In this document: positions 43,634 through 57,400 of the stretch, one piece after another
Position numbering within the stretch: position 1 is the first letter of the stretch
How the letters are laid out: each line of letters starts with the position of its first letter
DNA from: Oryzias latipes
Lineage: Eukaryota; Chordata; Actinopteri; Beloniformes; Adrianichthyidae
Assembly: GCF_002234675.1 (NCBI RefSeq)
Contig: NC_019879.2
Span: 13,148,464-13,212,463, forward strand
Direction: 5' to 3'
Length of the DNA stretch: 64,000 nt
Made by a program: the position numbers and the translations under genes
Notes under the pieces: generated by a model
Seen by the model: only the letters and a program-made list of their open reading frames with translations
The model's database searches: none
What the model was told of the DNA's origin: nothing

Positions 43634-44747
43634 CTACAGTATGTTTGTCACACAGGAGTCAGGCTTCAGTATCTGCAGAGTGATGATAAGTTTAACAGCT
43701 TTTCTAAACCAGGGGTAAAATAGAGTGTAGATCACTGGGTTCAGGCAGGAGTTAAAATAAAACAGAACAATAAAAAGATATGCATTAGATAAGTCAGTCA
43801 AATTAATGTATATAAAGGTATAACAATACAACGGGCAGAAACATGACAAATATGTGATGACAAGAACACCAAGAGTCCTGGCTGCTTTAAGCTCTGATCT
43901 CTTTGCTTTGACTTTACTTGGATGTTGAACGGAGACAAATGTAACATGAGAACGCATGGAACGAGCCTGAATCACAGCCACCACAAACACTCTCATGTAC
44001 AGAACTACAATGGCTGTCACTGGAATAATAAATGTCAAAATCAGATCAGCCACTCCTATAACGTAGCTAAGAAAGAGGGAACACTGTCCAAGACATGAAA
44101 CATTGTTACCAGGTTCAATGAGGTTAATGATCTGTTCTTTGATATAAAATATGCTGTACAGACCATACCAGAGCCAACACAGAAAAACACACAATTTGAC
44201 TCTCACTGCAGTGATTCTGGTGGGGTATTGCAGAGGGTGACAAATGGCCACATAGCGGTCAATTGATATCAAAATTATGTTACTAATTGAAATATATGGA
44301 ATATAGCAGCCAAGATAATAATAAACAGCACACATGATTTCACCAAGATACCAGCAAGTTGTGTTCCTGTAAATTTCTAATGGCAACAACAGAAGCCCCA
44401 CGAGAAAATCTGAGACAGCCAGAGAGAGGAGGATGATGTTAGTGGGAGAGTGGAGCTGCCTGGAAGGAAACACAGATTGACATTATTTAAATGTAAAACC
44501 CATCATAGTATCCACTGAGAAAAAAGCAACAGGATACATTTATAAACTGTTGGTGTTCAGAAAAAAAAATCAACCTAAAGTGGGAGACTGAAATGATGAC
44601 AAGCAGGTTCAGAACTACAGTGATCACAGAGATGATAGACAAGACAGTGTTAAGAAACATGGCTTTGGTCGATTGAATTGTTGACTTCCTGCAGGAACTG
44701 TTAAGTAGCTGTGGAAAGCAGAACTCTCCTGTGTCCTGGATCTCCAT
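43634..44747 (-). CDS. taar: TAAR-type olfactory receptor D (two exons)
   Basis: Exon 1 is 44575-44747 (173 bp), exon 2 is 43634-44459 (826 bp), intron 115 bp with a canonical GT donor (CACTTTAG then GTTGAT) and acceptor CTTCCAG; product 332 aa. Landmarks: [37 protein letters not shown] in ECL2 (with three residues more than receptors A-C in exon 2), SCFCPLYC in TM6, NSCLNPVIYTLFYPWF in TM7. Position 3.32 is Gly, 5.42 is Asp, 6.48 is Phe. It forms a recently duplicated pair with receptor E. A TATAAAAGGG box lies upstream. TAAR membership is secure; ligand unknown. Confidence 0.92.
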
Positions 44748-44779
44748 GATCAGTGAGATACTGCTTCAGCAGCTCTCTG

Positions 44780-44887
44780 CTAAACTTCCTGCTGTAATGC
44801 CCTTTTATAATATTTTACTCACCCTCCCTTCTCCTAAACTTCCTGCTGTAATGCCCTTTTATAATATTTTACTCACCCTCCCCTCTT
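44780..44887 (-). promoter_or_regulatory. Tandemly duplicated TATA-box promoter segment of receptor D
   Basis: Two direct copies of a 54-bp unit (44780-44833, 44834-44887), each holding TATAAAAGGG on the minus strand (44800-44809 and 44854-44863). The proximal box is about 55 bp before the start codon. Receptor E has a single copy, so the doubling is specific to D. Confidence 0.65.
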
Positions 44888-45269
44888 TTTTTCTACTTAA
44901 GCTTTTCTGACCTCTTATTTTAGTTCTATCTATTTCAAATGATTATAAGGTTGGTCAATTCTACTGAATGTAACCGTCTTTGTCAAAATATGTGGTTTGT
45001 GCTTGTACTTAAAAAGTATTGCAACTACTGCAGTGGTTATAACTGCACTCCTTTTGAGTAGTGCAGTTTTGAGTGAATCTTCCTCAAAACATCATGCCAT
45101 TCTGATTCACTGATCTTAATTTGAAAATCCATCTCACAACCTCATTTAGTGACTGACATTGAAGTTGCATTCAGACATAAAATTAGACCTGTCATTGCTG
45201 AAATTGCTTTTTTTTTTTGGAGGGATCAAAAATCATGATCTCATCCATCTCATTGTTTGGAGGTTTGTC

Positions 45270-45905
45270 TGGGAACCCTAGGATGGATACTGAGACAACG
45301 TGCTGAATCTGCAAGGATCTAAAAAAAAGAGAGAAGTTGGAAGTTTGTACTTACTAGATATCTGCTGAAAAGCTGCAAACTTATTTTTAGTAAATAAATG
45401 ATTGAGAGTTGTCAGCCCTGCTTGTTGCCACCTGAGAAATGTAGAGTCTTGGACTAAAGGTTGGAAGAAAACATTAGATACAATTGGGACTAGTAAACTC
45501 ATTCTAACCAGACCAAAATATGTCCTACATTGTAAGCAATTTTTTTCAAGAATTATGAACAATTGAACAGAGGAAGCTGAATAAAACTAACTCAGCAGCC
45601 CATCTTAACCTGGTGACTTGTGTGGCAGTAAGGATTTAGTAATAGCTGCTAGGATCTCCTGCTGTTGTATTGGTGCATCCAAGACAGAGGCCTCTTCAGG
45701 AGACAGAGTTACAAGTATCATCCGAGCTGTCTCGGAAGGCATCATTTATCTGTTGCTGATCTATGACCATCTCCCCAGCCTGTGTTGTCACCACGCAAAT
45801 AGCTTGTTTGGATTTTGAACCCTTAAGCTGTCTTGCTAGAACCTCTCCTTTCTAATGTTTCATACATATTACTCCAGTTTTTTAACAGTAAGGAACCCAC
45901 TAACA
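45270..45905 (-). pseudogene. L1-type ORF2 fragments
   Basis: Minus-strand 45905-45595 has INDAFRD-like and ITKSLLPHKSPG-like motifs from the linker before reverse transcriptase. 45562-45278 has FLRWQQAGLTTLNHLF and QISSKYKLPTSLFF from the C-terminal domain. The intervening RT is deleted. The C-terminal part is also found at about 62990-63870 in the other duplication copy. Confidence 0.7.
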
Positions 45906-45935
45906 CCATGGGCGTCACACCACATAGGAGCTCTC

Positions 45936-48199
<2,264 letters not shown>

Positions 48200-48437
48200 C
48201 CACATAGGAGCTCTCCTACCCCTTCTGCGCCCCCTCCTTGTCATTCTCCCAAAGTCCCTCCAACACGTCCTTCCCACCTATCATCCAAACCCCCTCCGGC
48301 ATGTCTACCCCATTGTTCACCAAAATTCTGTCCAGCTCCTGCCTTCCTGGTCCATCACCCAAATTACCCTCTACTCTACCTCTCCCGCGTGCCTCTAGAG
48401 GTGCTATCTCCAGGAGCTAGGATGAAACGGGCCTCCA

Positions 48438-48913
48438 TGTCATGTTTTCCAAGCGGGAGGACCCAGATGCTGGAACCCAGAGAGAGCGAGACTGGTAGTG
48501 ACAGGTAAGCAGAAGTTTATTTTGATTCCTGGGAGAACTGAGGCGTTGACGTCGGTTCCGAGGCAGCTGTGGCTAGTGGCGAGGCTGGAGGTACGAACGT
48601 GGTCCGCGTGGATGACGTGGTCCGGTGGGCTGCTGTGGATGGATCCGAGGTTCCTACTGACGTCACTCGTGACGAGGGTTTCCTGGAGCAGGAGATCAGA
48701 GTTAGTGTCAAAGCGAGGACTAAGACAATAGCGAGACTTAGCATGACATGAGACCAGACTAGTCACCATAGAGGTTAACGAACTGGCGTTGAACTGATGC
48801 GTTGGGTCTCCTTTTAAGCAGCAGGTAGATGAGATGAGTGGTGTCAGCTGGAGATGATTAGAAAGCATGGCTGGCAGTGTTGGAGGGGGAGGAGCCCGAC
48901 AGGCACCATGACA
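48438..48913 (-). mobile_element. Solo LTR, sushi-like, 476 bp
   Basis: TGTCATG ... CATGACA ends and perfect 5-bp duplications CTCCA (48433-48437, 48914-48918). Minus orientation is inferred from AATAAA on that strand near 48517 and TGCTTAAAAGGAGACCC upstream of it. Related to the solo LTR at 63203-63821, sharing GACCCAGATGCTG and GCCAGTTCGTTAAC. Confidence 0.85.
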
Positions 48914-48918
48914 CTCCA

Positions 48919-50944
48919 GTGTCCCAGGAGTTACAGTCATGGTGAAGGTTACATCAAAGTGTCCACCTGTGATGGACATCTTTCTTCTGATGACTGATTT
49001 TGATTGGGCAGTCTCTAGGGTTAGATTGCCCAATCAAAAAAAATCTAGTTCACATCCGCTGCTATAAGGCTATACCCAGTCCCATTGAAACTAATCTCAA
49101 ATTTGCTGCACTCAGTTACAGATCTTTATGTAAACTTATCATATTTAATCAATTATATACAAAAGAGGATTAGGGCCATGGAGAACAAAAAAAAGGCATA
49201 GAAAATTCTGACTTTTTTCTCTGAATTCTGACTTTAATCTCAGAATTTTGACTTTAATCTCAGAATTATGCGCTACTGGCGCGTGTGAGCCACATCCTTC
49301 AGCAGTGCAGAGTCCGAGGAGCTGCAGGAGTGAAACCAACAAAAGTGACGTCTGTAAGTGTCTTTTTGCATGCTCAAGGCTTTCCGTAGGAGGTCATTTT
49401 GCTAATGGAAGAACAGAAGGCAAGTTAAAAACATTTTTTTTTAAACTGGATCTTGTAAATGAACGGGCAGCAGGCTTTGCTAGCATTTTGCAACAGCAAT
49501 GCAGGGCTTTGCATAGCTGGTGCAAAAAGGGCTTTGTATAGACATATTTAGCACCCCCATTGCCGTGCCCATTTATATCAACAACTCCCTTATAATCTCG
49601 TTTTTTATAGCCTTTAGAAAATACTCTCTACTTATGTTTAACAGATTGTCGTGTTTTACTATGTGTGACCGAATGCCCTCTTACATTTGCACACCAAATG
49701 GAGACTGGATTTGATAGAGGTTAAAAATATACAATTTATTAAAAACTTGACACAAGTTCCATAAAAAAGGTTAAAATAAACTCAGACAGTTCGACCGCAC
49801 TCTAACACCGCATGAGGGCGCCTGCCTCCAGGATCGCCTCAGCCCCACTGCACCGGTGGGTAGCCCCAAACACCACCAAGGGAGATCTCTGATCCAAACC
49901 CTCACCAGGAGTACCTGCTCAGGGCCCAAATGCACACAAAAACACACCACAACCCAAACAGTGATTAAAAGAAAATACAAAACAGAAGAGGTGGACCTGA
50001 GCAGGACACCACTAATTTATGGGCCGAACACAGGGGGGTCCCCCTTACACAACACCAAGTATGGCACCCACCAGCTACCATAAGGATAAAAGGAGGAGGC
50101 AGCCACCTTCAGCCAGGTCCAACCACCAAGTTACTAAAATGAGCACAAAACAGTTTAAAAATGGATAAAAGCAAGGGTGTCAAGGTTTGTTAAAAAATTA
50201 AAAACAATGACTAAAAACATTACAAGCAAAACAGCAGTGGCAACTCTGCTGGAAAAAGAAAAGTTAGTTCTCCCCTGGGACAAACACATGTTTTACAAAC
50301 CCTTATATTACCTCTCATGCCCCAGGGTCAGAACTCATTCCACCACCATTGTTAATATTAATAGAATTTAAAATGTTGCAAACTCAAATGCTTAAAACCT
50401 TAGTAAAAGGACTCAAATGATTAAAAGCTTTAGTAAAAAAGGTCCACATGTCAAGCTCACCCACCAAGGCCAAACCAGGAAACCAGCATCTAGCTGGAAC
50501 TCCCACTGCTGCTATTTATCAGCCTTGTGAGCCAATCACAGCTCAACAGACACGTGCTGGCCATGAATGTTAAACTATGGAACACCATGAGGGACAAACC
50601 ACCACCCACAGCCCTGTCTGTCACATTTGCATGATACCCACCGATCTTTACACTCCAACACAATAACATTCAGTTTTCAGCCTTCTCTTCATGTGACACG
50701 TCTCTTTTTATTATCTCATTGCCAAACAAACACTCTGCAAACGACTCTCCCCTGTTACTGAATCATAACCTTTCATAACATTTACTACAACATCAATTTG
50801 TTATTGTGTATCTGTGCTAGTTTAAATAAAGCTCAGGTGGTGGAAGTCATGTGACACCTCAAAGTAGCATTGCGTATCCAACTTCCGCTTCCAGCCGGAA
50901 CCCTTTCTTGGAGATGTTAAAGCCTGCGGAGGATTTTTACTACA
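48919..50944. other. Unassigned sequence, no gene seen
   Basis: 49200-49270 has three TCTGACTTT/AATCTCAGAATT units of about 22 bp, a motif of fish DNA transposon debris. 49700-50650 has repeat-like, C-rich text (for example CCACCAAGGGAGATC) without boundaries or coding signal. 50830-50940 leads into the Gypsy gag with no LTR seen. Confidence 0.3.
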
Positions 50945-51712
50945 ATGTCAGCTCATATTTCAACAAGCACCCAGGTACGACCAAACCGATCACAGCAAAA
51001 TTGCCCTCTAATTGTTAACGCTCTCTGGAATAAAGCACTCCAGTGGGCCCAAGCTTTTCTGGCCGCTCATCCCATCTCTGACCTCCCGTTCGACCGATTC
51101 ATCAGAGAATTTCGTCTGGTGTTCGATCAGCCATGCAGGCAGGCAGAAGCCATCCGACGGTTGTTGAGTCTCAAACAATGCGACCGTTCGGTAAAAGAGC
51201 ACGTAATAGATTTTCAAATTCTGGCGGTCGAGGCTGACTGGCCCGATACTGCACTCAAGGGAATATTCTATCAATCACTAAATGAAAAAATCAAGGATCC
51301 TTTATGTTCACAACCTGAAGCTAACAATTTTGAAGATCTTGTTTCCGCAGCCATCCAATCAGACGTCCGGCTAAGAGAACGTCAAATTGAGCGAAAACGT
51401 AAGCAAACATCCATCACTCCCTCTCGCAACTCTATGATAAATGTTTTTCCACAATCTGGGCAAGAATCGACTGGACCTGCCACTGAAGAACTTATGCAAG
51501 TCTGTCATTTTAAACTCACAATTGAAGAAAGACAGAAACGCAGGGAAGAGGGGTTATGCTTTCACTGTGGGAACTTTGGTCACTTAGTATCTCAATGCAC
51601 CCTCCGTTCAAACTCTAGAGCCCCCTCGTTAGATAACAGACCACGGGGAAATAATTCTGTAAACACCAAAGAAAATAAATTTCTTTTTGTTCCTGTCAAG
51701 ATCTCTCACTAA
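50945..51712 (+). CDS. Gag of a sushi-like Ty3/Gypsy relic
   Basis: 255-codon frame. The middle has WAQAFLAAHP and FDRFIREFRLVFDQP, the capsid-type region of Gypsy/sushi gag. Near residue 200 the zinc knuckle CFHCGNFGHLVSQC (C-X2-C-X4-H-X4-C) binds RNA. It belongs to the element whose pol follows. The N-terminus may be incomplete, since MSAHIST is preceded by no leader or LTR. Confidence 0.8.
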   Translation: MSAHISTSTQVRPNRSQQNCPLIVNALWNKALQWAQAFLAAHPISDLPFDRFIREFRLVFDQPCRQAEAIRRLLSLKQCDRSVKEHVIDFQILAVEADWPDTALKGIFYQSLNEKIKDPLCSQPEANNFEDLVSAAIQSDVRLRERQIERKRKQTSITPSRNSMINVFPQSGQESTGPATEELMQVCHFKLTIEERQKRREEGLCFHCGNFGHLVSQCTLRSNSRAPSLDNRPRGNNSVNTKENKFLFVPVKISH

Positions 51713-51719
51713 AATCTCG

Positions 51720-53660
51720 TTCATGAATTTTGGGCTCCCATTGTCTCTTGCGCTGAACACAACTCTCGTTACCCACCGAACCTTTCGATTCTCCTGTCAA
51801 CGCGGCCGGGTTAGGTGGTAAACAACTTTCCCGGTTCACTAATCGTACCAAACCCATTCTCATTCTCACCTCCGGTAACCACAGAGAATATCTTAGATTT
51901 TTTGTCACTCAGTGTCCCCAGACCCCTATAATCTTGGGGTTCTCCTGGCTCCAACTCCATAACCCTCAAATTGACTGGTTTACACCCCGTATTTCAAACT
52001 ATAGTACCTTTTGTGTGGCTAATTGCCTTCATTCCGCTATTCCGTCCACCACTGCTTCAGTACCTGATTTAGAAGAAAACATAGATTTGTCTAGAGTACC
52101 TTCTTGCTATCATGATCTTAAGTCGGTATTTTGCAAAACCAAAGGCTAGCGCCTTGCCAACCCACAGGCCTTATGACTGCGCTATCGAACTCCTTAATGG
52201 CGCACCCCTCCCTAAAGGGAAATTATTCAATCTGTCAGGACCTAAAAAAACAAAAACATGGAGAATTACATCTAGTAAGCTCTCTCCTTGGGTCACATCC
52301 ATCCCTCATCTTTTCCGGTCGGTGCAGGTTTCTTCTTCGTGGAAAAGAAAGATAAATGCTTGAGACCCTGCATTGACTATTGTGACTTGAATCAAATAAC
52401 AGTAAAAGACAAGTATGCTCTTCCTCTTATTAATTGCGTATTCAATTCAGTCCAAAAGGCACATGTTTTTTCAAAATTAGATCTCTGCAATGCCTATCAT
52501 CTAGTTCGCATCCGAGAAGGCGACGAATGGAAAACAGCCTTTAATACACCTTTATGCCACTACGAATACCTTGTCATGCCTTTTGGACTCACTAACGCCC
52601 CCGCCATTTTCCAGAGGCTTGTTTTATGATGTCCTTCGGGACTTCTTCAATAGATTTGTCTTCGTTTATTTAGATGATATCCTCATTTACTCTACCAATC
52701 AATCTCAACACAAACACCATGTCCGTCTCGTTTTGGAAAGGTTGTTAGAAAATCAATTATTTGTTAAGTCAGAAAAATGCGAGTTTCACGTCTCCACCGT
52801 TCCCTTTTTGGGCTGTATCATTGAGGCTGGCAACATTCGTCTAGACACAGCCAAAGTTTGAAGCCGTTTCCAGTTGGGAGGTCCCCTAGACAAGGAAAAA
52901 ATGACAACAATTCCTGGGCTTCTATAGACGATTTATTCGTAATTATAGCAGCATTGCTGCACCCCTCACTCAACTCACCTCTGTCAATAGACAATACGTC
53001 TGGATTCCGGCAGCTGACACCGCTTTCACCAAACTCAAGAAACTTTTTGTATCCGCCCCAATTCTCATTCAACCTGACGTACAGAAGCAATTCATTGTCG
53101 AAGTCGACGCCTCCGATTCTGGAGTTGGGGCCGTACTCTCTCAATGTGAAGATTCATCAGGGAAACTCAAACATGCGGCCTCTATTCTCGCAAACTCACC
53201 CCAGCTGAGCAAAACTATGATGTCGGGAACCGTGAACTGTGGGCTATAAAGCTCGATCTTGAAGAATGGCGTCACTGGCTGGAGGGGGCAGAACAACCGT
53301 TTATTGTTTGGACAGACCACAAAAATCTCGCCTATTTACGAACTGCTAAGCGATTGAACTCCCGTCAGGCCTGCTGGTGCCTGTTCTTCGATCGTTTTAA
53401 TTTTACCATCACTTACCGTCCTGGAAGCCGCAATGTCAAGCCGGATGCGCTCTTCAGAAAATACAACTCCACAGGATCCACCACTGAGTCTACCATCATC
53501 CCTACTTCCTGTTTTGTGGGCAGTCTCACCTGGGACATCGAAACCAAGGTCCAACAAGCCCAAGGTGAGATACCCAATCACGCACCATGCCCTCCTGGTA
53601 CTTTGTTTGGTCCTGATTCTCTTAGATCAGCCACGTTAAGGAGATCCACTGCCACCATTT
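51720..53660 (+). pseudogene. Pol remnants (RT, RNase H, start of integrase) of the sushi-like Gypsy
   Basis: Successive frames show a protease-like start, GFFFVEKKD and [11 protein letters not shown] (RT), [39 protein letters not shown] (catalytic YLDD), then [17 protein letters not shown] and [12 protein letters not shown] (RNase H) and [11 protein letters not shown] (just before integrase). At least five frame changes or stops break it (for example at 52355-52370, 52627 and 52859). The integrase core is missing; only a C-terminal chromodomain piece survives at 55850-56075. Confidence 0.85.
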
Positions 53661-53926
53661 AAAGCCAGTTCGTTGTTCCACTACGGTGCATAGTCTGGTC
53701 AACTCAAGTTCTCGTTCATGTCTGATTATACCTCGCTAAATCCTATTCTTCGACTCACCTACAGGAAAGATCACCACGAGTGCTCCTCTGGTCGCTGTTG
53801 CTTGTCCATGCTCCTCGTCCGATCCTCGTCCGATCCTCGTATCCAGCTCAAGCCAAGTCCTCCGGTTTCTGCCGCCAAACCCTCCAGCTTGCCTCGCCTC
53901 AGAACCAAGCCAGCCAGTCACAGATG

Positions 53927-54049
53927 TTTAAAGTTTTCCATTGTTCTTAGGAAAATCCAGATACTGGATTCTCAAGTAAAGATCTACTGACGCACAAGTT
54001 ACATGCGAATTACTCGTAGATTTTCCTAAGAACAATGGAAAACTTTAAA
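53927..54049. other. 31-bp perfect inverted repeat, 61-bp loop
   Basis: Arms 53927-53957 and 54019-54049 are exact reverse complements. It lies in the degraded zone between RNase H and chromodomain of the Gypsy relic. It may be a template-switch scar. Confidence 0.8.
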
Positions 54050-54600
54050 ACCAGTCTTTTTAAGATGTGTTTGAATCTCCGCCTTCCGGAAAGAGCATGG
54101 TCGCTGGATCTCCGCCCCTGGTCGCTCTGATTCGTCAGCTGATAGCCCGCCTGCTATCACCGGCCAATAGATGAAGGTTGCCAGCTTCAAATCCGCTCCG
54201 CCTCTCGGGGGCCCGTTTCACCGGCGCACACCCAGTCCGATGATCAAAAGAGTCCCCATCTGGTCAGAGTAAATCATTCCTGGACAACTCAAGGTTCCTT
54301 TACCGGTATCCAGAGCAAAGGTCAGCTCCAACCTCCACATGAGAACACGAATCTTCACACTTTCCCAGGGGAAGAATCTTCAACCCAGATGGTACGGATA
54401 TGGTCCATGGCATATTTTATGGCACCTATGTAAAACTCCTAACTTTGCACAAAGAACATCCTATTTCTTCACAGGATGCTGCAACCATAAAGCAAAAAGG
54501 AATGTCACACGACCATAAATCTGGATAGTTCAAAATAAGTTCACTTCACACTAAAGATAAAGCTGTAACATAATAAAGAATAATATATTAAAACATACAT
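54050..54600. other. Unassigned, repeat-derived
   Basis: GC-moderate text without coding signal. Position suggests Gypsy or insertion debris. Confidence 0.25.
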
Positions 54601-54900
54601 TTTCTACAGATGTTAACTGAAACATGGCTTGGCAAAAACACAGGTAATATCATTCTAGTCAAATCAACTCCCTCCAACTACAAATCTGAATCTGAAATAC
54701 AAGAAAGTAAAAAGAGTGGAGGCGTTTCTACACTGTTTAGAGATAATATCGTAACCCACAGATTGTCATTGGGTGTGTTTTCAGTATCTCTGCATCAACC
54801 AGTACAAAACTCCCCAGTGTTTCTTCTGGTAAAAACAATGCTGGTGATCTGTTAAAACCAGTGTATTACAAAGATGAAATATTTGATGTTATAGCATGGA
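54600..54900 (+). pseudogene. Rex-like LINE endonuclease fragment
   Basis: MLTETWLGKNTGN and KSGGVSTLFRD are the first endonuclease blocks (the catalytic Glu is in LTETWL) of Rex/Babar-like LINEs. It breaks off after about 80 codons. Confidence 0.6.
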
Positions 54901-55149
54901 TTTTACCCATGAAGTGGTCTGCAAAGTCCTCACATGCAGCATTAGATGATGGCATGGAGATCTTGTTGAAATCTTTGTTTATTAAAATATCAATTGTTTT
55001 AAAAAGAGATTTGGGCTTGTTTCTATTTTCTGAAATGGTTTTTGAAAATTAGGACGTTCTGGCTGTTGGTTTTATGGTGTGTGTGTTGGTGTGTGTGAGT
55101 GGGGGTGGACATTGATTGTTGTTGATTTATTTTTATGTTTATTTTATTT

Positions 55150-55640
55150 TTCTTCCCCGTGAACTGCCAACTTAACGTGGTGGGGGAGTTTGAGAGCTCG
55201 AGTGATCCCAGGAGCTAAGCTGTCTGGGGCTTAAACCCCTGGTAGGGTTTCCCATTGCAGGTCCTGGATGACGAGCCAGACAGAGAGCGGTTCAGAACCC
55301 CCTGATGAAAGGAAAGACCAAGGACCCGATAACGTCGCCCGGATTGGCGTCACCGGGCCCCACTCTGGAGCCAGGGTTGGGGCTCGCAGGCGAGCGCCTG
55401 GTGACCGGGGCTCTTCCCACGGGCCCCAGTCGGGCATAGCCTGAAGGAGCGACGTGGGACCACTCTCCCATGGGCCCACCACCCGTAGGAGACCTCAAAA
55501 GGGGCAGTTGCAATGTGGTTTGGGTGGCAGTCGAGGGCGGATGCGGGTGTTTCTCTTTATCTTGGTTGCCAATCTCCTCCACGGTCGGCCCTGCACTCCA
55601 TTGTTAAACCTTGGCCCTCGAAGGGACTCCTCCCCCACTT
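55150..55640 (+). mobile_element. LINE 5'-region-like GC-rich segment
   Basis: AACGTGGTGGGGGAGTTTGA and GGGGCTTAAACCCCTGGTAG are phrases I associate with the structured 5' leader of a fish LINE. No downstream ORF of that LINE remains. Identity is uncertain. Confidence 0.35.
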
Positions 55641-55849
55641 TTCCCTAACCAGTGTGTTGAGTCCCTTGTTTTTAATACATTTTAGTGTTAAGGAAATTGT
55701 GTTTAAACTGGTACCATGTCTTGGCCTCATTTTGAAAAGTAATCTGCGCACCTGGGTTGAAGCGCCTTTGGGTTCCCCCGACCCCCGTTGTTGTTGTTTA
55801 AAAATATTTTACGTTTTGCGTCTCACCCACCTTCCGTATCTCTTTGCTG

Positions 55850-56075
55850 AAGTCCGCTAGTGGAAGTCCGGATGGGGGGCCGCGGCCTGAACCCGCTGAC
55901 ATCGACATGCCCCCATTGATGGTGGAAGGCGAGGCGCCCTATCTAGTCAGGGAGATCCTAGATTCCTGGGGCCGAGGGATCTGCTTCAATATTTCCTGGT
56001 TTGCTCCTGACGACATCCTTGATCCCTCCCTGATCAACAACTTCCACCAATGCCACCCCGAAAGACCAGCACCCT
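55850..56075 (+). pseudogene. Integrase C-terminal chromodomain of the sushi-like Gypsy
   Basis: [19 protein letters not shown] ... [20 protein letters not shown] corresponds to the chromodomain end of sushi/chromovirus integrases, with an internal deletion between the two blocks. A stop, a polypurine tract (56131-56142) and an LTR start follow, as expected for the end of pol. Confidence 0.75.
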
Positions 56076-56319
56076 GAGCTCATGGCTGACTCCAGCGTCG
56101 GATGTCCCCTCGCTTCTGGAGCCACTCGCAGGAGGGGGGCTCTGTCAGAAGTCTGAGCTCTGTCTCCCCCTTTGGTCACTGGTGGGAACCATCTTATAAG
56201 TTGCCGTGTAGGACATTATTCAGAATTAGCATTCAAAGACAACTATGAAATCTCTCACACACACTAGTGAAATGCTTGTATACATGCAACTGAAAATATA
56301 TTCATTCACATACACATGT

Positions 56320-57400
56320 GAAATCTCTCACATACACATGTGAAAATGCTCTCACACACACTATCAAAAATGCTCTCACACACACAACTGAAAATGCTCT
56401 CACACACACTACTGAAAATGCTCTCACACACACTACTGAAAATGCTCTCACACACACTACTGAAAATGCTCTCACATACACATGTGAAAATGCTCTCACA
56501 CACTACTGAAAATGCTCTCACACACCCTGAAAATGCTCTCACACACACTACTGAAAATGCTCTCACATACACATGTGAAAATGCTCTCACACACACTACT
56601 GAAAATGCTCTCACATACACTACTGAAAATGCTCTCACACACACTACTGAAAATGCTCTCACACACAGTACTGAAAATGCTCTCACATACACATGTGAAA
56701 ATGCTCTCACACACACTACTGAAAATGCTCTCACACACACTACTGAAAATGCTCTCACACACACTACTGAAAATGCTCTCACACACACTACTGAAAATGC
56801 TCTCACACACACTACTGAAAATGCTCTCACACACAGTACTGAAAATGCTCTCACATACACATGTGAAAATGCTCTCACACACACTACTGAAAATGCTCTC
56901 ACACACACTACTGAAAATGCTCTCACACACACTACTGAAAATGCTCTCACACACACTACTGAAAATGCTCTCACATACACATGTGAAAATGCTCTCACAC
57001 ACTACTGAAAATGCTCTCACACACCCTGAAAATGCTCTCACACACACTACTGAAAATGCTCTCACATACACATGTGAAAATGCTCTCACACACACTACTG
57101 AAAATGCTCTCACATACACTACTGAAAATGCTCTCACACACACTACTGAAAATGCTCTCACACACACTACTGAAAATGCTCTCACATACACATGTGAAAA
57201 TGCTCTCACACACACTACTGAAAATGCTCTCACACACACTACTGAAAATGCTCTCACACACACTACTGAAAATGCTCTCACACACACAACTGAAAATGCT
57301 CTCACATACACATGTGAAAATGCTCTCACACACTACTGAAAATGCTCTCACACACACTACCAAAATCCTCTCACACATACTACTGAAAATTTCGATAGAA
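56320..57400. repeat. 24-bp minisatellite, left arm
   Basis: Units of TGAAAATGCTCTCACACACA plus CTAC, or a CATACACATG variant spaced every few units. A ~499-bp higher-order duplication is visible: a shortened unit ending CACACCCTGAAAATG recurs at about 56520 and 57020. The unit is a multiple of 3 without stops, so long open frames on both strands are artefacts. Confidence 0.95.

Larger units (their letters stand above)
42555..45560. repeat. Segmental duplication copy 1 (carries receptor D)
   Basis: Matches 60642-63870 from TTTCTGCTCAGGAACA on the left to GAACAATTG on the right. This copy has about 350 bp extra at roughly 42770-43130, including a truncated MITE; the other copy has an extra solo LTR. 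It includes receptor, promoter and an L1 fragment, so the whole locus was copied. Confidence 0.85.

Noticed and set aside
56320..57400. Long open frames (up to 277 codons) on both strands
   Set aside because: A stop-free 24-bp tandem repeat gives open frames in several phases on both strands; the peptides are pure repeats.
56320..57400. Possible CRISPR-like array
   Set aside because: Repeats are contiguous with no unique spacers, in a fish genome.
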